Source of the DNA: Clostridia bacterium
Lineage (GTDB): Bacteria; Bacillota; Clostridia; Christensenellales; Aristaeellaceae
DNA length: 64,000 nt
Assembly: GCA_017447185.1 (NCBI GenBank)
Contig: JAFSOC010000024.1
Coordinates: 38,776 to 102,775, forward strand
Direction: 5' to 3'
Positions within the stretch are counted from its first letter, which is position 1. Each line of letters starts with the position of its first letter. The position numbers and the translations under genes are program-made. Under the pieces are notes generated by a model that worked only from the letters and a program-made list of their open reading frames with translations, was not told the DNA's origin and searched no databases. Below, in pieces: positions 38,212 to 47,012 of this stretch.

Positions 38212-38243
38212 AAAGCGCTTTCCGGGAACGGAGAGCGCTTTTT
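38212..38243. terminator. Bidirectional terminator
   Basis: AAAGCGCTTTCC (38212-38223) and GGAGAGCGCTTT (38230-38241) around GGGAAC, with a T run on the plus side; it lies between convergent genes. Confidence 0.8.
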
Positions 38244-38260
38244 CATGAAAGAGGGGAGCA

Positions 38261-39553
38261 TTACAGTTTTGCTTCTTCCAGCAGATGAAGCTTCCTGCGC
38301 AGGAGCGTTCCCTGGGTCAGCAGGAGAACGAGCAGGAATCCGCAGCCGCCGGCAAGGGCCCAGACAACGGGAGGCGTTTTCGCCTCCTGTTTTTGATCCG
38401 CGCCGTCCGTGGAGACTGCCGGGAGTACCGGGGGAGTTACCTTCAGGTGCAGCGGGAGGGAGAAGGAAAACTTATTGCCGTCCTGGTCCGTGCATTCCAC
38501 TGCCAGCTCGCCGTCAAAATCGCCTTCGAGGTCTTTTGAGGGTGAGAGGATCAGCTGGGCCTGCCGGGTTTCGCCGGGCTGGATGGTACCTACCAGCACG
38601 CTCTGGCGTTCGGTGACGCCCGGCAGGGTAACCGTGGCCAGGGTGTTGACCACATCCGCCTTGCCCATATTCATCAGGGGAAGCGTGACAGAAATGGAAT
38701 CACCGGCGGCCACGCTGGGAGCCATCTTCAGACCGCCCTGCTCCAGGCGGATTTCCTGGCGGACCGGGACGGTGTAGCTGCCGGAGTAGGTTGCAGCCTG
38801 GCCCAGGGAAGTCCAGGAGAGATCCAGTTTCAGCACATGCGGGGCGACGGTGGCCTTCTCCAGCACAGTGACAGGATAGGTGACGGTGATCGTTTCACCG
38901 ATGGGCAGGCTGCCCGCGGAAACAGATTCCGCATGGAGCGGGAGGATCTGGCCGGAGCTGTCGCTGATCTTCAGCTCCAGGTCCTCGATATTCACCGCCG
39001 TGCAGGGGTTGGTAAGGGTGACCTTGAGGACACCTTCCTCCCCGACGGAGAGATCCGCCTGGATATCTTTCACATCAATGCGGACTTTTTCGATGGCTGC
39101 GGTGGCGCCCCGGACCCGGACCGTATAGGGGATATCCGCGGTAAGGGGATTGCCGGCAGCGTCCTTTCCGGTGAGCCGGATGACGCAGGGATAATCCGCG
39201 TTCTTCGGGGAGGAGAAGATGGCCGGGCTGAGGCGGACGCCCCAGACGCCCTGCTCCTCCATGCGGGCGACAGCAGTGAGGTCGCCGCCCCTGAAGAAGG
39301 AGGTGCAGCCTTCCGGCAGGATCAACTCCGCCGTGATGGTTCCGACGGCCGCGCCGGAGCGGACGGGAAGGATCAGGTTCCAGCGGCCGCCGCCCATGGA
39401 AGGCGCATAGTCCTGCCGGATGGAACGGTTCATGCCACGGAGAGCAATGGTTTCATCCACAGTGAAGGCCGGGGCGGTTTCCCCGCGGGCGGCGCAAAAG
39501 GGTGCAAGAAACAGGGCGGTCAGCAGGACCGCAAGCAGAATATTCTTTTTCAT
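38261..39553 (-). CDS. Exported Ig-like (CARDB-type) protein with C-terminal membrane anchor
   Basis: 430 residues: signal peptide ending near AARGETAP, about 360 residues of beta-rich repeats and a C-terminal helix (VVWALAGGCGFLLVLLLTQG) followed by basic residues. The repeats include VGEEGVLKVTLTNPCTAVNI and GDSISVTLPLMNMGKADVVN, typical of CARDB/NEW3-like adhesion modules. It lies four bases after the FtsX-type permease, so it is probably the extracellular partner of that transporter. No enzyme motif is seen. Confidence 0.75.
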   Translation of the reverse strand: MKKNILLAVLLTALFLAPFCAARGETAPAFTVDETIALRGMNRSIRQDYAPSMGGGRWNLILPVRSGAAVGTITAELILPEGCTSFFRGGDLTAVARMEEQGVWGVRLSPAIFSSPKNADYPCVIRLTGKDAAGNPLTADIPYTVRVRGATAAIEKVRIDVKDIQADLSVGEEGVLKVTLTNPCTAVNIEDLELKISDSSGQILPLHAESVSAGSLPIGETITVTYPVTVLEKATVAPHVLKLDLSWTSLGQAATYSGSYTVPVRQEIRLEQGGLKMAPSVAAGDSISVTLPLMNMGKADVVNTLATVTLPGVTERQSVLVGTIQPGETRQAQLILSPSKDLEGDFDGELAVECTDQDGNKFSFSLPLHLKVTPPVLPAVSTDGADQKQEAKTPPVVWALAGGCGFLLVLLLTQGTLLRRKLHLLEEAKL

Positions 39554-39557
39554 ATGC

Positions 39558-42371
39558 TTATAACTCCCTGATATTTTCTACAATGGGCTGGCGCGTGACC
39601 GACGCCAGGCGGCTGCGGATGCCAACGGTACAGGCCAGGGCAATACAGGCGGCCATCACGGCCAGCACCGGGATCAGCAGGAAGGGATGCTGCACCGTGA
39701 AGAGGCGCAGGCCGGATACGGCGCAGAAGCCGTAGAACAGCACCGGAATCACCAGGCCCAATCCGGCACAGATCCAGACCGGAAGGCGGTAGCAGCCCAC
39801 CAGGGTTTTCAGGTCCGCGCCGACGGCCCGCAGGGTTCCGATCATCCGGGTATCCGAACGGATCCGGCGGGCAGCGTCAGAGATCTGCATGAAGACGGAG
39901 ACCGCGAAGAACAGCAGGATCAGGCCGGCGAAGAGCAGGATCTGGCGGAGCTTCTTGTTTGTGTAGTCCCGGGTGACCTGCAGCTGGTTTTCCATCCCCA
40001 TGCCGGTACGCATGCAGCACTGGGAGATGGCTTCCTCCAGCTCCGCTTCCTTTTCCGGGGACGGATCTTCGGACAGATACACACTTGCAAATCTCGGGGA
40101 CGGCAACTGCAGCCCCAGGGCCTTCGCGCCATTCTCCGTCAGAATGACGGTGAAACCGCTCATATAGATGTTCCGGATTGCAAGCGGACCGCTGAGGACG
40201 GCACCGACGGAAACCTTCGTCCGGATTGTTTCCGCGGACTGGAAGTAAGCATTCCGGTCTGTCTGCACAGACGGTTCCGCATCCGCTTCCAGCGGAACAT
40301 CCTCGTCATAGCCGTAGGAACCATATCCCGCCGGAAGGGTCATTTCCAGCAGATCCAGCTCCATGCCGGCGGTGAAAGCATCATTCCGGATGATCTTATC
40401 CCATTCCGAATCCCGGATTTCCCCGGGGAGGAGATATCTGTTGATCCCATGGCCTTTTTCATAATGCCGGATGCAGACCGTGGGGGCATATACCAGCGCC
40501 TGGCGTCCGCTGTCCAGTTCGGCAGCATCGATGCTGCCGTCGGTCACAAACTGCTGCAGGGCTTCCAGATCCAGATCCACCACACAGACATTCACCGGTA
40601 CGATGGATTCCGTGATGCCCAGCAGTCCGCGGATGATCTCCGCCTGATCGGCGCATTCCACATTCAGTCCCAGACGCCAGTCATGGAACCGCCTGGATCT
40701 CGCGTTGGCCAGATCCTCAGGGGAGTAGAACATCCAGTCCGAAGGGTATCCCATGGCCTGGTCCAGTACTTCTACATTAATCACCACGACGCTTCCGTCC
40801 TCGATGGTTTCATCGTACTGATAGGGACGGAGATATTCCGGTACTTTCTCCATAAGCAGGTTCGCATTGAGAGAAGTATAAACGGAGACGCTGCTTACGC
40901 CGTCTAAGGCGCTGATCTGCCGAAGCTCTCCGCGGATATCGGTCCCTTCAGGGGAAATGGCCTGGGTAAAGGGATCCTGGGAGTCGGGGAATCCGCCGTA
41001 GAGCTTGAAGGCGGCGGTATCCTCCGCACTGCTCAGATGCATCCCCAGGGCCAGCTCACCCAGCAGCATGGCGCAGACCAGCGTCAGCGCGGTCATGCCG
41101 GCGGCGCCGAGATGGCGCAGCGGGTGAAGCGCGGCACGGCGTCCGGCAATCCGCCGGGCGGGAGCAAAGGGGATCCGGCTCCGCAGGCTGCCCACCTTCC
41201 GCAGCATGGCAGTATCCCGCAGGACGCCCATGGGCATCTGCCGGGAGGCACGGTACAGCGGCAGCCGGGACGAGATGAATACGCACAGGACGGATAGCCC
41301 CAGGATCAGCAGCAGCAGCCAGGGATTCAGGGAGAAGACCACCTGCTTCGGGGAAATGAGCGTAACAATCCAGGTAACCAGGATGCCCAGTAGCAGGCCG
41401 ACGGGCAGCGCTGTGGCGGACAGGACCCAGGCCTCGGCACCGTAGATGCGGCGGATTTGCCGGCGGGTAGCGCCGATGGCCCGCAGCATTCCGATATCCT
41501 GGGTTTTCCGGGCCAGCAGGCTTTCCATCGCGGCGGTGATTCCGACGCAGGTGGAAAGCATCAGAGCGGCGCCGAGGATGGCCCAGATCATGATCCTCTC
41601 GACGGTGCGGCGGGCCCGCTCCCAGCCGGAATCATAATAGGTGATGGTGCCTGATTCCCGGCTGACAGCGTAAGCGGCCGCCAGATCCAGGGGGCAGTTC
41701 CGGTTAACCTGGTTGTAGGTAATCAGCGGGGCATAGGTCAGCACCCGGTGCACGATGGACCGGCCGACGGCAAAGGACTTTTCCTCCGGGGAGACCAGGA
41801 GGGAGGGAAGGCGCATGCCGGGCATGTCACTATAGGTTTCAAGATACTCGGACTGCTCGTTCAGGATTCCCACCAGGGTGAAGGTCCGCTGTTCACTGAC
41901 ACCGCCGGCAGGCTGCAGGTCCAGCGTCAGGGTATCGCCGATCTCGGCTTTTTCCAGGTTGAGGCGGATCAGGGCGCTGAGCTCGGCGGCCATTTCGCCG
42001 GCCTTCACCGGCAGGCGGCCTTCCTTCAGGGTGCGGTTGATCAGCCGGGCGCCGGTTTCATCATAGTATCCCGCGGAGACCCCGGTTTCGCCTACATCGG
42101 CGATGACGGTGGCATGTCCCAGCTCACTGAAGAAACCGCAGTTCCGCAGCTGCTCATCCGTAGGGCTGTCGCTGTTCAGCAGGAACATATCCATCCAGCC
42201 GACTCTTTCCGCCATCTGTTCCTCGTGGGCCCGGACGGTGCCCCAGGCGCACAGGCTGGTGGCCGTGGCCAGGAAGACTGCCAGCAGGATGCCCAGGAAC
42301 AGGCTGACGTAGGCCTTCCGGTTGGCTGCCAGATTCGCCCTGGCAACCTGATTCAGGGTGAGGCGTTTCAT
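39558..42371 (-). CDS. Large FtsX/MacB-type ABC permease
   Basis: 937 residues. The N-terminal helix is followed by an extracellular domain, then three helices of the first FtsX module (WAILGAALMLSTCVGITAAM, with LLARKTQDIGMLRAIGATRR as coupling loop). A second extracellular domain of about 350 residues and a final FtsX module (DTRMIGTLRAVGADLKTL) follow. Such permeases do not carry solutes through a channel; they transmit ATPase motion to extracytoplasmic lipoproteins or peptides. It overlaps its ATPase gene by four bases. Confidence 0.88.
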   Translation of the reverse strand: MKRLTLNQVARANLAANRKAYVSLFLGILLAVFLATATSLCAWGTVRAHEEQMAERVGWMDMFLLNSDSPTDEQLRNCGFFSELGHATVIADVGETGVSAGYYDETGARLINRTLKEGRLPVKAGEMAAELSALIRLNLEKAEIGDTLTLDLQPAGGVSEQRTFTLVGILNEQSEYLETYSDMPGMRLPSLLVSPEEKSFAVGRSIVHRVLTYAPLITYNQVNRNCPLDLAAAYAVSRESGTITYYDSGWERARRTVERIMIWAILGAALMLSTCVGITAAMESLLARKTQDIGMLRAIGATRRQIRRIYGAEAWVLSATALPVGLLLGILVTWIVTLISPKQVVFSLNPWLLLLILGLSVLCVFISSRLPLYRASRQMPMGVLRDTAMLRKVGSLRSRIPFAPARRIAGRRAALHPLRHLGAAGMTALTLVCAMLLGELALGMHLSSAEDTAAFKLYGGFPDSQDPFTQAISPEGTDIRGELRQISALDGVSSVSVYTSLNANLLMEKVPEYLRPYQYDETIEDGSVVVINVEVLDQAMGYPSDWMFYSPEDLANARSRRFHDWRLGLNVECADQAEIIRGLLGITESIVPVNVCVVDLDLEALQQFVTDGSIDAAELDSGRQALVYAPTVCIRHYEKGHGINRYLLPGEIRDSEWDKIIRNDAFTAGMELDLLEMTLPAGYGSYGYDEDVPLEADAEPSVQTDRNAYFQSAETIRTKVSVGAVLSGPLAIRNIYMSGFTVILTENGAKALGLQLPSPRFASVYLSEDPSPEKEAELEEAISQCCMRTGMGMENQLQVTRDYTNKKLRQILLFAGLILLFFAVSVFMQISDAARRIRSDTRMIGTLRAVGADLKTLVGCYRLPVWICAGLGLVIPVLFYGFCAVSGLRLFTVQHPFLLIPVLAVMAACIALACTVGIRSRLASVTRQPIVENIREL

Positions 42372-43063
42372 TCCAGCGCCTCCTTCCGGATGCCGCTGTC
42401 CCCGGCCACTTTTCCGTCCTCCAGACGGATGATCCGGTCCGCCTGCTCGGCGACGCCCAGGTCATGGGTGACAAGGACCATGGTGATGCCCAGCTCCATA
42501 CTGACGGTGCGCATCAGGGTCAGGACTTCCCGGCCGGTTTTGCCGTCCAGGTTGCCGGTAGGCTCGTCCGCGAAGAGGATGGCTGGTTTGTTGGCCAGGG
42601 CCCGGGCGATGCAGACCCGTTGCTGCTGGCCGCCGCTCAGGGCGCCGGGCAGGTGCTCGAGGCGGTCGCCGATGCCCAGCATGTCGATCAGGCGCTTTAA
42701 CCAGGCGTCGTCCGGCTTCCGGTTGTCCAGCATGACCGGCAGCAGGATGTTTTCCTGCGCGGTCAGCTCCCGCACCAGATTATAGGACTGGAAGACGAAG
42801 CCGAAGCGCCGGCGGCGCAGCACGGACAGCTGATTGTCGTTATAGCGGAAAAGGTCGTTATCCTGATAGATGACCTGACCGGAGGTGGGCCGGTCCAGGC
42901 CGGAGAGAAGATGGAGCAGGGTGGATTTGCCGCTGCCGCTCTTTCCGGTGACAGCGGTAAAACTGCCCTGTTCAAAAGACAGGCTGATGTCGTCCACCGC
43001 ATGGACGGCGGAGCTGCCGCTCCGGTAGGTTTTGCACAGATGATCGCAACGTAAAATTTCCAT
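42368..43063 (-). CDS. ABC transporter ATP-binding protein (LolD/MacB type)
   Basis: 231 residues: Walker A GKSGSGKSTLLHLLSGLD, Q-loop VFQSYNLVRELTAQEN, signature LSGGQQQRVCIARAL, Walker B AILFADEPTGNLDGKTG, H-loop LVTHDLGVAEQAD. This is the standard partner of FtsX-type permeases. It is the first gene of the exporter operon, 137 bases after the histidine kinase gene. The two-component genes upstream may control it, as in BceRS-BceAB systems. Confidence 0.92.
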   Translation of the reverse strand: MEILRCDHLCKTYRSGSSAVHAVDDISLSFEQGSFTAVTGKSGSGKSTLLHLLSGLDRPTSGQVIYQDNDLFRYNDNQLSVLRRRRFGFVFQSYNLVRELTAQENILLPVMLDNRKPDDAWLKRLIDMLGIGDRLEHLPGALSGGQQQRVCIARALANKPAILFADEPTGNLDGKTGREVLTLMRTVSMELGITMVLVTHDLGVAEQADRIIRLEDGKVAGDSGIRKEALE

Positions 43064-43181
43064 GGTTCTTCATACACTCCCATTCCGGACTTCCACCTTT
43101 CCTTCCGCACCGCGGGGAGCAGGTTCCGCCCTTCTGCAATTCAGAGTGTATCAAACGAACCTTTCTTTCAAGTGACTTTTA

Positions 43182-43199
43182 CCTTACGATTTCGTAAGG
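43182..43199. promoter_or_regulatory. 18-base palindrome between kinase and exporter genes
   Basis: CCTTACGA, TT, TCGTAAGG is a perfect inverted repeat just beyond the kinase stop and about 120 bases before the ABC ATPase. There is only a weak T-rich flank, so an operator for the response regulator is as likely as a terminator. Confidence 0.5.
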
Positions 43200-43200
43200 T

Positions 43201-44085
43201 TCAGATTTCTGTCCGCGTAAGGTCCAGCAGGGGCAGGGAAATCGTGAATTTCAGCCCTTCTTCCGCGTTCTCCGCGGTGATATGCCCATGATGGCGGAAA
43301 ATGATTTCCTTCACAATGGCAAGGCCCAGGCCGGCCCCGTCCGCCGGCTGCCCTTCTGCCCGGTAGAAACGGTCGAAGAGATGGGGAAGATCCTTTTCCG
43401 CGGCGCCGCCGCCGTTATCCTCCAGGGTGACGCAGCAGGTACGGTCCGACTGTTCCAGGCGGATCCGGATCCGGCCGCCTTCCGGCGTATGCTCGCAGGC
43501 GTTCTTCATCAGGTTGCGGAAAGCTTCCGACATCCACTTTTCATCGCAGCGAATGTTCGCTTCCCCTTCCACTTCCAGCACCTTATCCGGCCAGAGGGGA
43601 TGGAGCTGGTCCCAGGACAGCTCGATCAGCCTGCGGAGGTCGCAGTCGCTGAAAGTGAAGCCATACCCGTCCGCGCACAGCTTTTCCAGGCGGAGGAGGC
43701 TGCTGATCAGTGTTTCCATCCGTTCGATCTGGCTGAGCTGCTGGGAACAGTGGGCGCTCCCGTCCATCTCGCAGAAGAGGCGGAGGGAAGCCAGGGGCGT
43801 CTTCAGCTGATGGGAGATATCCGCCGTCAGGTCGCTGGTGCGGCGGGCTTCGCCGCGGAAGCGCTCCTCTGCCATCTCAATCCGGTTCTGCATTTCGGAG
43901 GCGGCGTTTTCCACCTGGGCAACCGTATCCTCCTTCAGGGAGAAGGGGATCTGCCTGCCATGGCCGGTGAGATAATCCTCCATGGCCTCGGAAAGCTTTT
44001 TCAGCCGCCGCATTTCCCAATGGCGGCGGAGCAGCACGGCCAGCAGAATCAGCAGGAGGACGCCGCTGCAGATGTATCCGACCAT
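43201..44085 (-). CDS. Sensor histidine kinase
   Basis: 294 residues with a single N-terminal membrane helix and almost no extracellular part. HisKA region ADISHQLKTPLASLRLF (phospho-His), N box FRNLMKNACEHTP, G1 LEDNGGGAAEKDLPHLFDRF and G2 GAGLGLAIVKEII. Lacking a sensor domain, it may sense through a partner, as kinases linked to FtsX-type exporters do. It overlaps the end of the response regulator gene. Confidence 0.9.
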   Translation of the reverse strand: MVGYICSGVLLLILLAVLLRRHWEMRRLKKLSEAMEDYLTGHGRQIPFSLKEDTVAQVENAASEMQNRIEMAEERFRGEARRTSDLTADISHQLKTPLASLRLFCEMDGSAHCSQQLSQIERMETLISSLLRLEKLCADGYGFTFSDCDLRRLIELSWDQLHPLWPDKVLEVEGEANIRCDEKWMSEAFRNLMKNACEHTPEGGRIRIRLEQSDRTCCVTLEDNGGGAAEKDLPHLFDRFYRAEGQPADGAGLGLAIVKEIIFRHHGHITAENAEEGLKFTISLPLLDLTRTEI

Positions 44086-44723
44086 TGATATCCCACTCCC
44101 CGTATGGTGCGGATATGATCCGCACCGACTTTTTCCCGCAGGCGGCTGATATGCACCGTCAGCGTATTGTCATCAATAAATTTGCCGCCGTTGTCCCAGA
44201 GAATTTCCAGGAGCTGGTCCCGGGAGACGACGGAAGGATGATCCATCAGCAGGGTCAGGATCTTGTACTCTGTGAGGGTCAGGGCCAGGGGCTCACCGTC
44301 CTTCAGCACCTGCATGCGTTCCCGGTCGATGATGAACCCGCCGCGCTGTACCGGAGATGCCGACTGCCGGCTGCGCAGCAGCACCCGGACGCGGCTGAGC
44401 AACTCCTGCATCCGGAAAGGCTTGGTCACATAATCATTGCCGCCGGAATCCAGGCCGCGGACTACGTCGAACTCCTCGCCCCGGGCGGTCAGGAACAGGA
44501 TCGGCCGGGTTTCGCCGGATGCGCGCCATTCCCGGCACAGGCTGACACCGTCCCCGTCCGGCAGGCCCACATCCATGACTACGATCTGCACCGCGTCCGT
44601 CAGGCTCTCCCGGGCTTCCCGGATGGAACCGGCGCGGATGACCTGGTATCCGTCCCGTGAAAAAAGCTCCGTCAGCCCGTCCCGCAGGACGGGATCGTCT
44701 TCTACCAGCAGCAATGTTGCCAT
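44049..44723 (-). CDS. OmpR-family response regulator
   Basis: 224 residues from ATG 44723, preceded by GGAGA. The receiver domain has VEDD, IVVMDVGLPDGDG (phospho-Asp), LTARGEEFDVV and VTKPFRMQEL, and is followed by a winged helix (LTEYKILTLLMDHPSVVSRD, LTVHISRLREKVG, IRTIRGVGYQW). It pairs with the kinase that overlaps its 3' end and probably regulates the downstream ABC/FtsX operon. Confidence 0.92.
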   Translation of the reverse strand: MATLLLVEDDPVLRDGLTELFSRDGYQVIRAGSIREARESLTDAVQIVVMDVGLPDGDGVSLCREWRASGETRPILFLTARGEEFDVVRGLDSGGNDYVTKPFRMQELLSRVRVLLRSRQSASPVQRGGFIIDRERMQVLKDGEPLALTLTEYKILTLLMDHPSVVSRDQLLEILWDNGGKFIDDNTLTVHISRLREKVGADHIRTIRGVGYQWSDTSAAASSC

Positions 44724-44826
44724 TTTGATCCGTCTCCGATCGCTTGTTGATCTCATCGTATCCGACTGCCGGTATTATAGCAGATTTTTCCGCCGATTCC
44801 CACAGAAAGGTTGGGGGTGGGATTGA

Positions 44827-44855
44827 TTGACGGGGAGGGAGCTTTCTTTTATAAT
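44827..44855 (+). promoter_or_regulatory. Promoter of dCMP deaminase gene
   Basis: TTGACG (44827-44832), 17-base spacer, TATAAT (44850-44855), 33 bases before the start. Confidence 0.7.
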
Positions 44856-44888
44856 ATTCAAAAAGACAGAGAAAAAGGGGATACGAAG

Positions 44889-45341
44889 ATGGATAAATGG
44901 GACGACCGGTTTATGCAGATGGCCTTCACGATCGCAGGATGGTCCAGCTGCTTCCGGGCGGGGCGGAGCATTGGCTGCGTCATCGTGAAGGATAAACGGA
45001 TCATGACCACCGGATACAACGGCGCGCCGGCGGGGATCAAAACCTGCCGGGAGAAAGGCGAGTGCCTGCGGGACAAGCTGGGCATCGCCAGCGGCACCCG
45101 GATGGAAACCTGCTACGCAGTGCATGCGGAGCAGAATGCCATCGTCCAGGCGGCCAAGCTGGGCGTATCCATTGACGGGGCGACGCTGTACTGCACCCAT
45201 CAGCCCTGCTCCATGTGCTGCAAGATGATCATCAACAGCGGCGTGAAGCGGGTGGTTTACCAGGAGGGCTATCCGGATCCCTTCACCCTGGAACTGTTTG
45301 CGGAAGCTGGCGTGAAGCTGGAGAAATACGAGGCCGTATGA
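44889..45341 (+). CDS. dCMP deaminase family protein
   Basis: 150 residues from ATG 44889; an in-frame upstream extension lies over the promoter. The zinc motif is HAEQNAIVQAAKLG plus PCSMCCKMIINSG, and the family inserts TGYNGAPAGIKTCREKG. It converts dCMP to dUMP for thymidylate synthesis (ComEB-like). ATGA overlap couples it to the DUF6062 gene. Confidence 0.9.
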   Translation: MDKWDDRFMQMAFTIAGWSSCFRAGRSIGCVIVKDKRIMTTGYNGAPAGIKTCREKGECLRDKLGIASGTRMETCYAVHAEQNAIVQAAKLGVSIDGATLYCTHQPCSMCCKMIINSGVKRVVYQEGYPDPFTLELFAEAGVKLEKYEAV

Positions 45342-46117
45342 GATACCATATTGACACGATCCCGGTATGGGACGCGCTGAAGCTGGACGGGGAATGCCTG
45401 CTGTGCGCGCTGGAGCGGAAAACGGAGCTGGGAGAGGCGGAACGCTACCTCGGCGCTTCCGTGATGGAGCCGGATACCCGGGTGCAGGTGAATGACAAGG
45501 GCTTCTGCCGCCGCCACCACGCGATGCTGTTCGGGATGAGCAACCGGCTGGGGCATGCGCTGATGCTGGAAAGCCACCTGATCGAGACCCGGGCCAAGGC
45601 GGAAAAGATCTGGAAGAAGCTGGACAGCGCCGCCGGATCCCTCAAGGGAATCGGGCTCGGGGGACGACTGAGCGGGAAAGCCAAGGGCCCCGAAGGAACC
45701 GTGCAGGAATGTATCCGGGAGCTGGACACCATCACGGACAGCTGCCTCATGTGCGAAACGATTGAGGAAAACATGCAGCGGTACCTGCACACCTTCCTGC
45801 ACCTGTACCAGAACGACAGCGATTTCCGCAGCCGGTTCGGACAGGGGAAAGGACTGTGCCTGCCGCATACGGCCCGGCTGCTGGAAGCCGCCCGGGAGGA
45901 ACTGGCACCGAAGGAACTGGGAGAACTGATTTCCGTGATCACCCGCCTGCAGAAGGAGAACATGGACCGGATGCAGGAAGACATCTCCTGGTTCATCAAG
46001 AAGTTTGATTACCGGTACGACAAGGAATCCTGGGGCAACAGCAAGGACGCCGTGGAACGCACGGTGAACCAGCTGCGGGGCTGGTGCGTCGGGAAGGAAC
46101 CGAATCCGGAGGATTAG
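45338..46117 (+). CDS. DUF6062 family protein
   Basis: 259 residues, soluble. Two similar Cys/His sets occur: GECLLCALERK with GFCRRHHAML, and SCLMCETIEEN with GLCLPHTARL. The CxxC plus Cx2H pattern repeated about 120 residues apart suggests a duplicated metal-binding fold. The function of the family is not known. It overlaps the deaminase gene and is followed by a degenerate 7-base repeat. Confidence 0.75.
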   Translation: MRYHIDTIPVWDALKLDGECLLCALERKTELGEAERYLGASVMEPDTRVQVNDKGFCRRHHAMLFGMSNRLGHALMLESHLIETRAKAEKIWKKLDSAAGSLKGIGLGGRLSGKAKGPEGTVQECIRELDTITDSCLMCETIEENMQRYLHTFLHLYQNDSDFRSRFGQGKGLCLPHTARLLEAAREELAPKELGELISVITRLQKENMDRMQEDISWFIKKFDYRYDKESWGNSKDAVERTVNQLRGWCVGKEPNPED

Positions 46118-46143
46118 CGGCCAGTGATTAGTGGCTAGTAACC
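46112..46143. repeat. Degenerate 7-base periodic repeat
   Basis: TAGCGGC CAGTGAT TAGTGGC TAGTAAC units directly at the stop of the DUF6062 gene. The 14-mer GATTAGCGGCCAGT (46112-46125) recurs at 49401-49414. Confidence 0.45.
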
Positions 46144-46176
46144 GGGGACATACATTGAAACAGAGGAGTGAATGGA

Positions 46177-46548
46177 ATGACCATTCGGGAAGTTATGAAA
46201 ATTGTGGACGGGAAGGTACTGGTCGGGGAGGACCGGCTGGACGCTCCCGTGGATACGGCCTGCGGTTCAGACCTGATGAGCGACGTACTGGCCTTCGTGA
46301 AGGACAAGACGGTCCTGATTACCGGGCTGATCAATCCCCATGTGGTGCGCACCAGTGAGATGCTGGATATTACCTGTATCGTGTTCTCCCGGGGGAAAAT
46401 GCCCAGCGAGGAGATCCTGGAGATGGCGGAGGAAGTCGGCATTGCCGTGATCTCCAGTCCGCTGACCACCTATACCGCCTGCGGCGAACTGTATCTGCAC
46501 GGGCTGCCCGGCACGAAGCCGAAAAAGCCCGCGCCGGAAGGAGCGTAA
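46177..46548 (+). CDS. DRTGG domain protein
   Basis: 123 residues from ATG 46177 (GAGGAG eight bases upstream; GTG 46168 is the alternative). One DRTGG domain: VREVMKIVDGKVLVGEDRL-like start, LAFVKDKTVLITGLINPHVV, and VGIAVISSPLTTYTACGEL. It heads the hydrogenase-associated gene set with a small ATPase and a HydS-like protein. In this context it is probably a nucleotide- or redox-linked regulator. Confidence 0.82.
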   Translation: MTIREVMKIVDGKVLVGEDRLDAPVDTACGSDLMSDVLAFVKDKTVLITGLINPHVVRTSEMLDITCIVFSRGKMPSEEILEMAEEVGIAVISSPLTTYTACGELYLHGLPGTKPKKPAPEGA

Positions 46549-46551
46549 ACC

Positions 46552-46977
46552 ATGGCTGTAATCCTGGAAAAGAATTTCCCGGTGGAAGCCGGTGCTTTTA
46601 CCACGGCCGGAGAAGCCTCCACTACCATCAAACGGACGCTGAAACAGCTGGGAATCGACGCGGAAGTGCTGCGGCATGTATCCGTGGCCTGCTATGAAGT
46701 GGAGTTGAACCTGGTGATCCACTCACTGGGCGGTACACTGACGCTGCTGGTGGATCCGGAGAAGGTGACGCTGATTTCCAAGGACGTGGGACCGGGCATT
46801 CCGGATATCGAAAAGGCCATGACGGAGGGATACTCCACTGCCAGCGCGGAGGCGCGGACGCTGGGATTCGGCGCCGGCATGGGCCTGCCGAACATGAAGC
46901 GAAACGCCACGGAATTCGATATCCAGAGCGAGGTGGGCGTCGGAACGACGATCACCATGAGTTTTGCCCTGCAGTAA
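46552..46977 (+). CDS. Anti-sigma-type ATPase (HATPase_c)
   Basis: 141 residues with an HATPase fold: N box VACYEVELNLVIHSLGG, G1 ISKDVGPGIPDIEKAM and G2 GFGAGMGLPNMKRN. It lacks a phospho-His domain, so it resembles RsbW/RsbT-like kinases. It lies three bases after the DRTGG gene and before HydS, a recurrent arrangement in clostridial bifurcating hydrogenase loci. Confidence 0.85.
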   Translation: MAVILEKNFPVEAGAFTTAGEASTTIKRTLKQLGIDAEVLRHVSVACYEVELNLVIHSLGGTLTLLVDPEKVTLISKDVGPGIPDIEKAMTEGYSTASAEARTLGFGAGMGLPNMKRNATEFDIQSEVGVGTTITMSFALQ

Positions 46978-47012
46978 GCGGCAGGAAAAAATGACAGCGG
47001 GGTCGATGGAAT

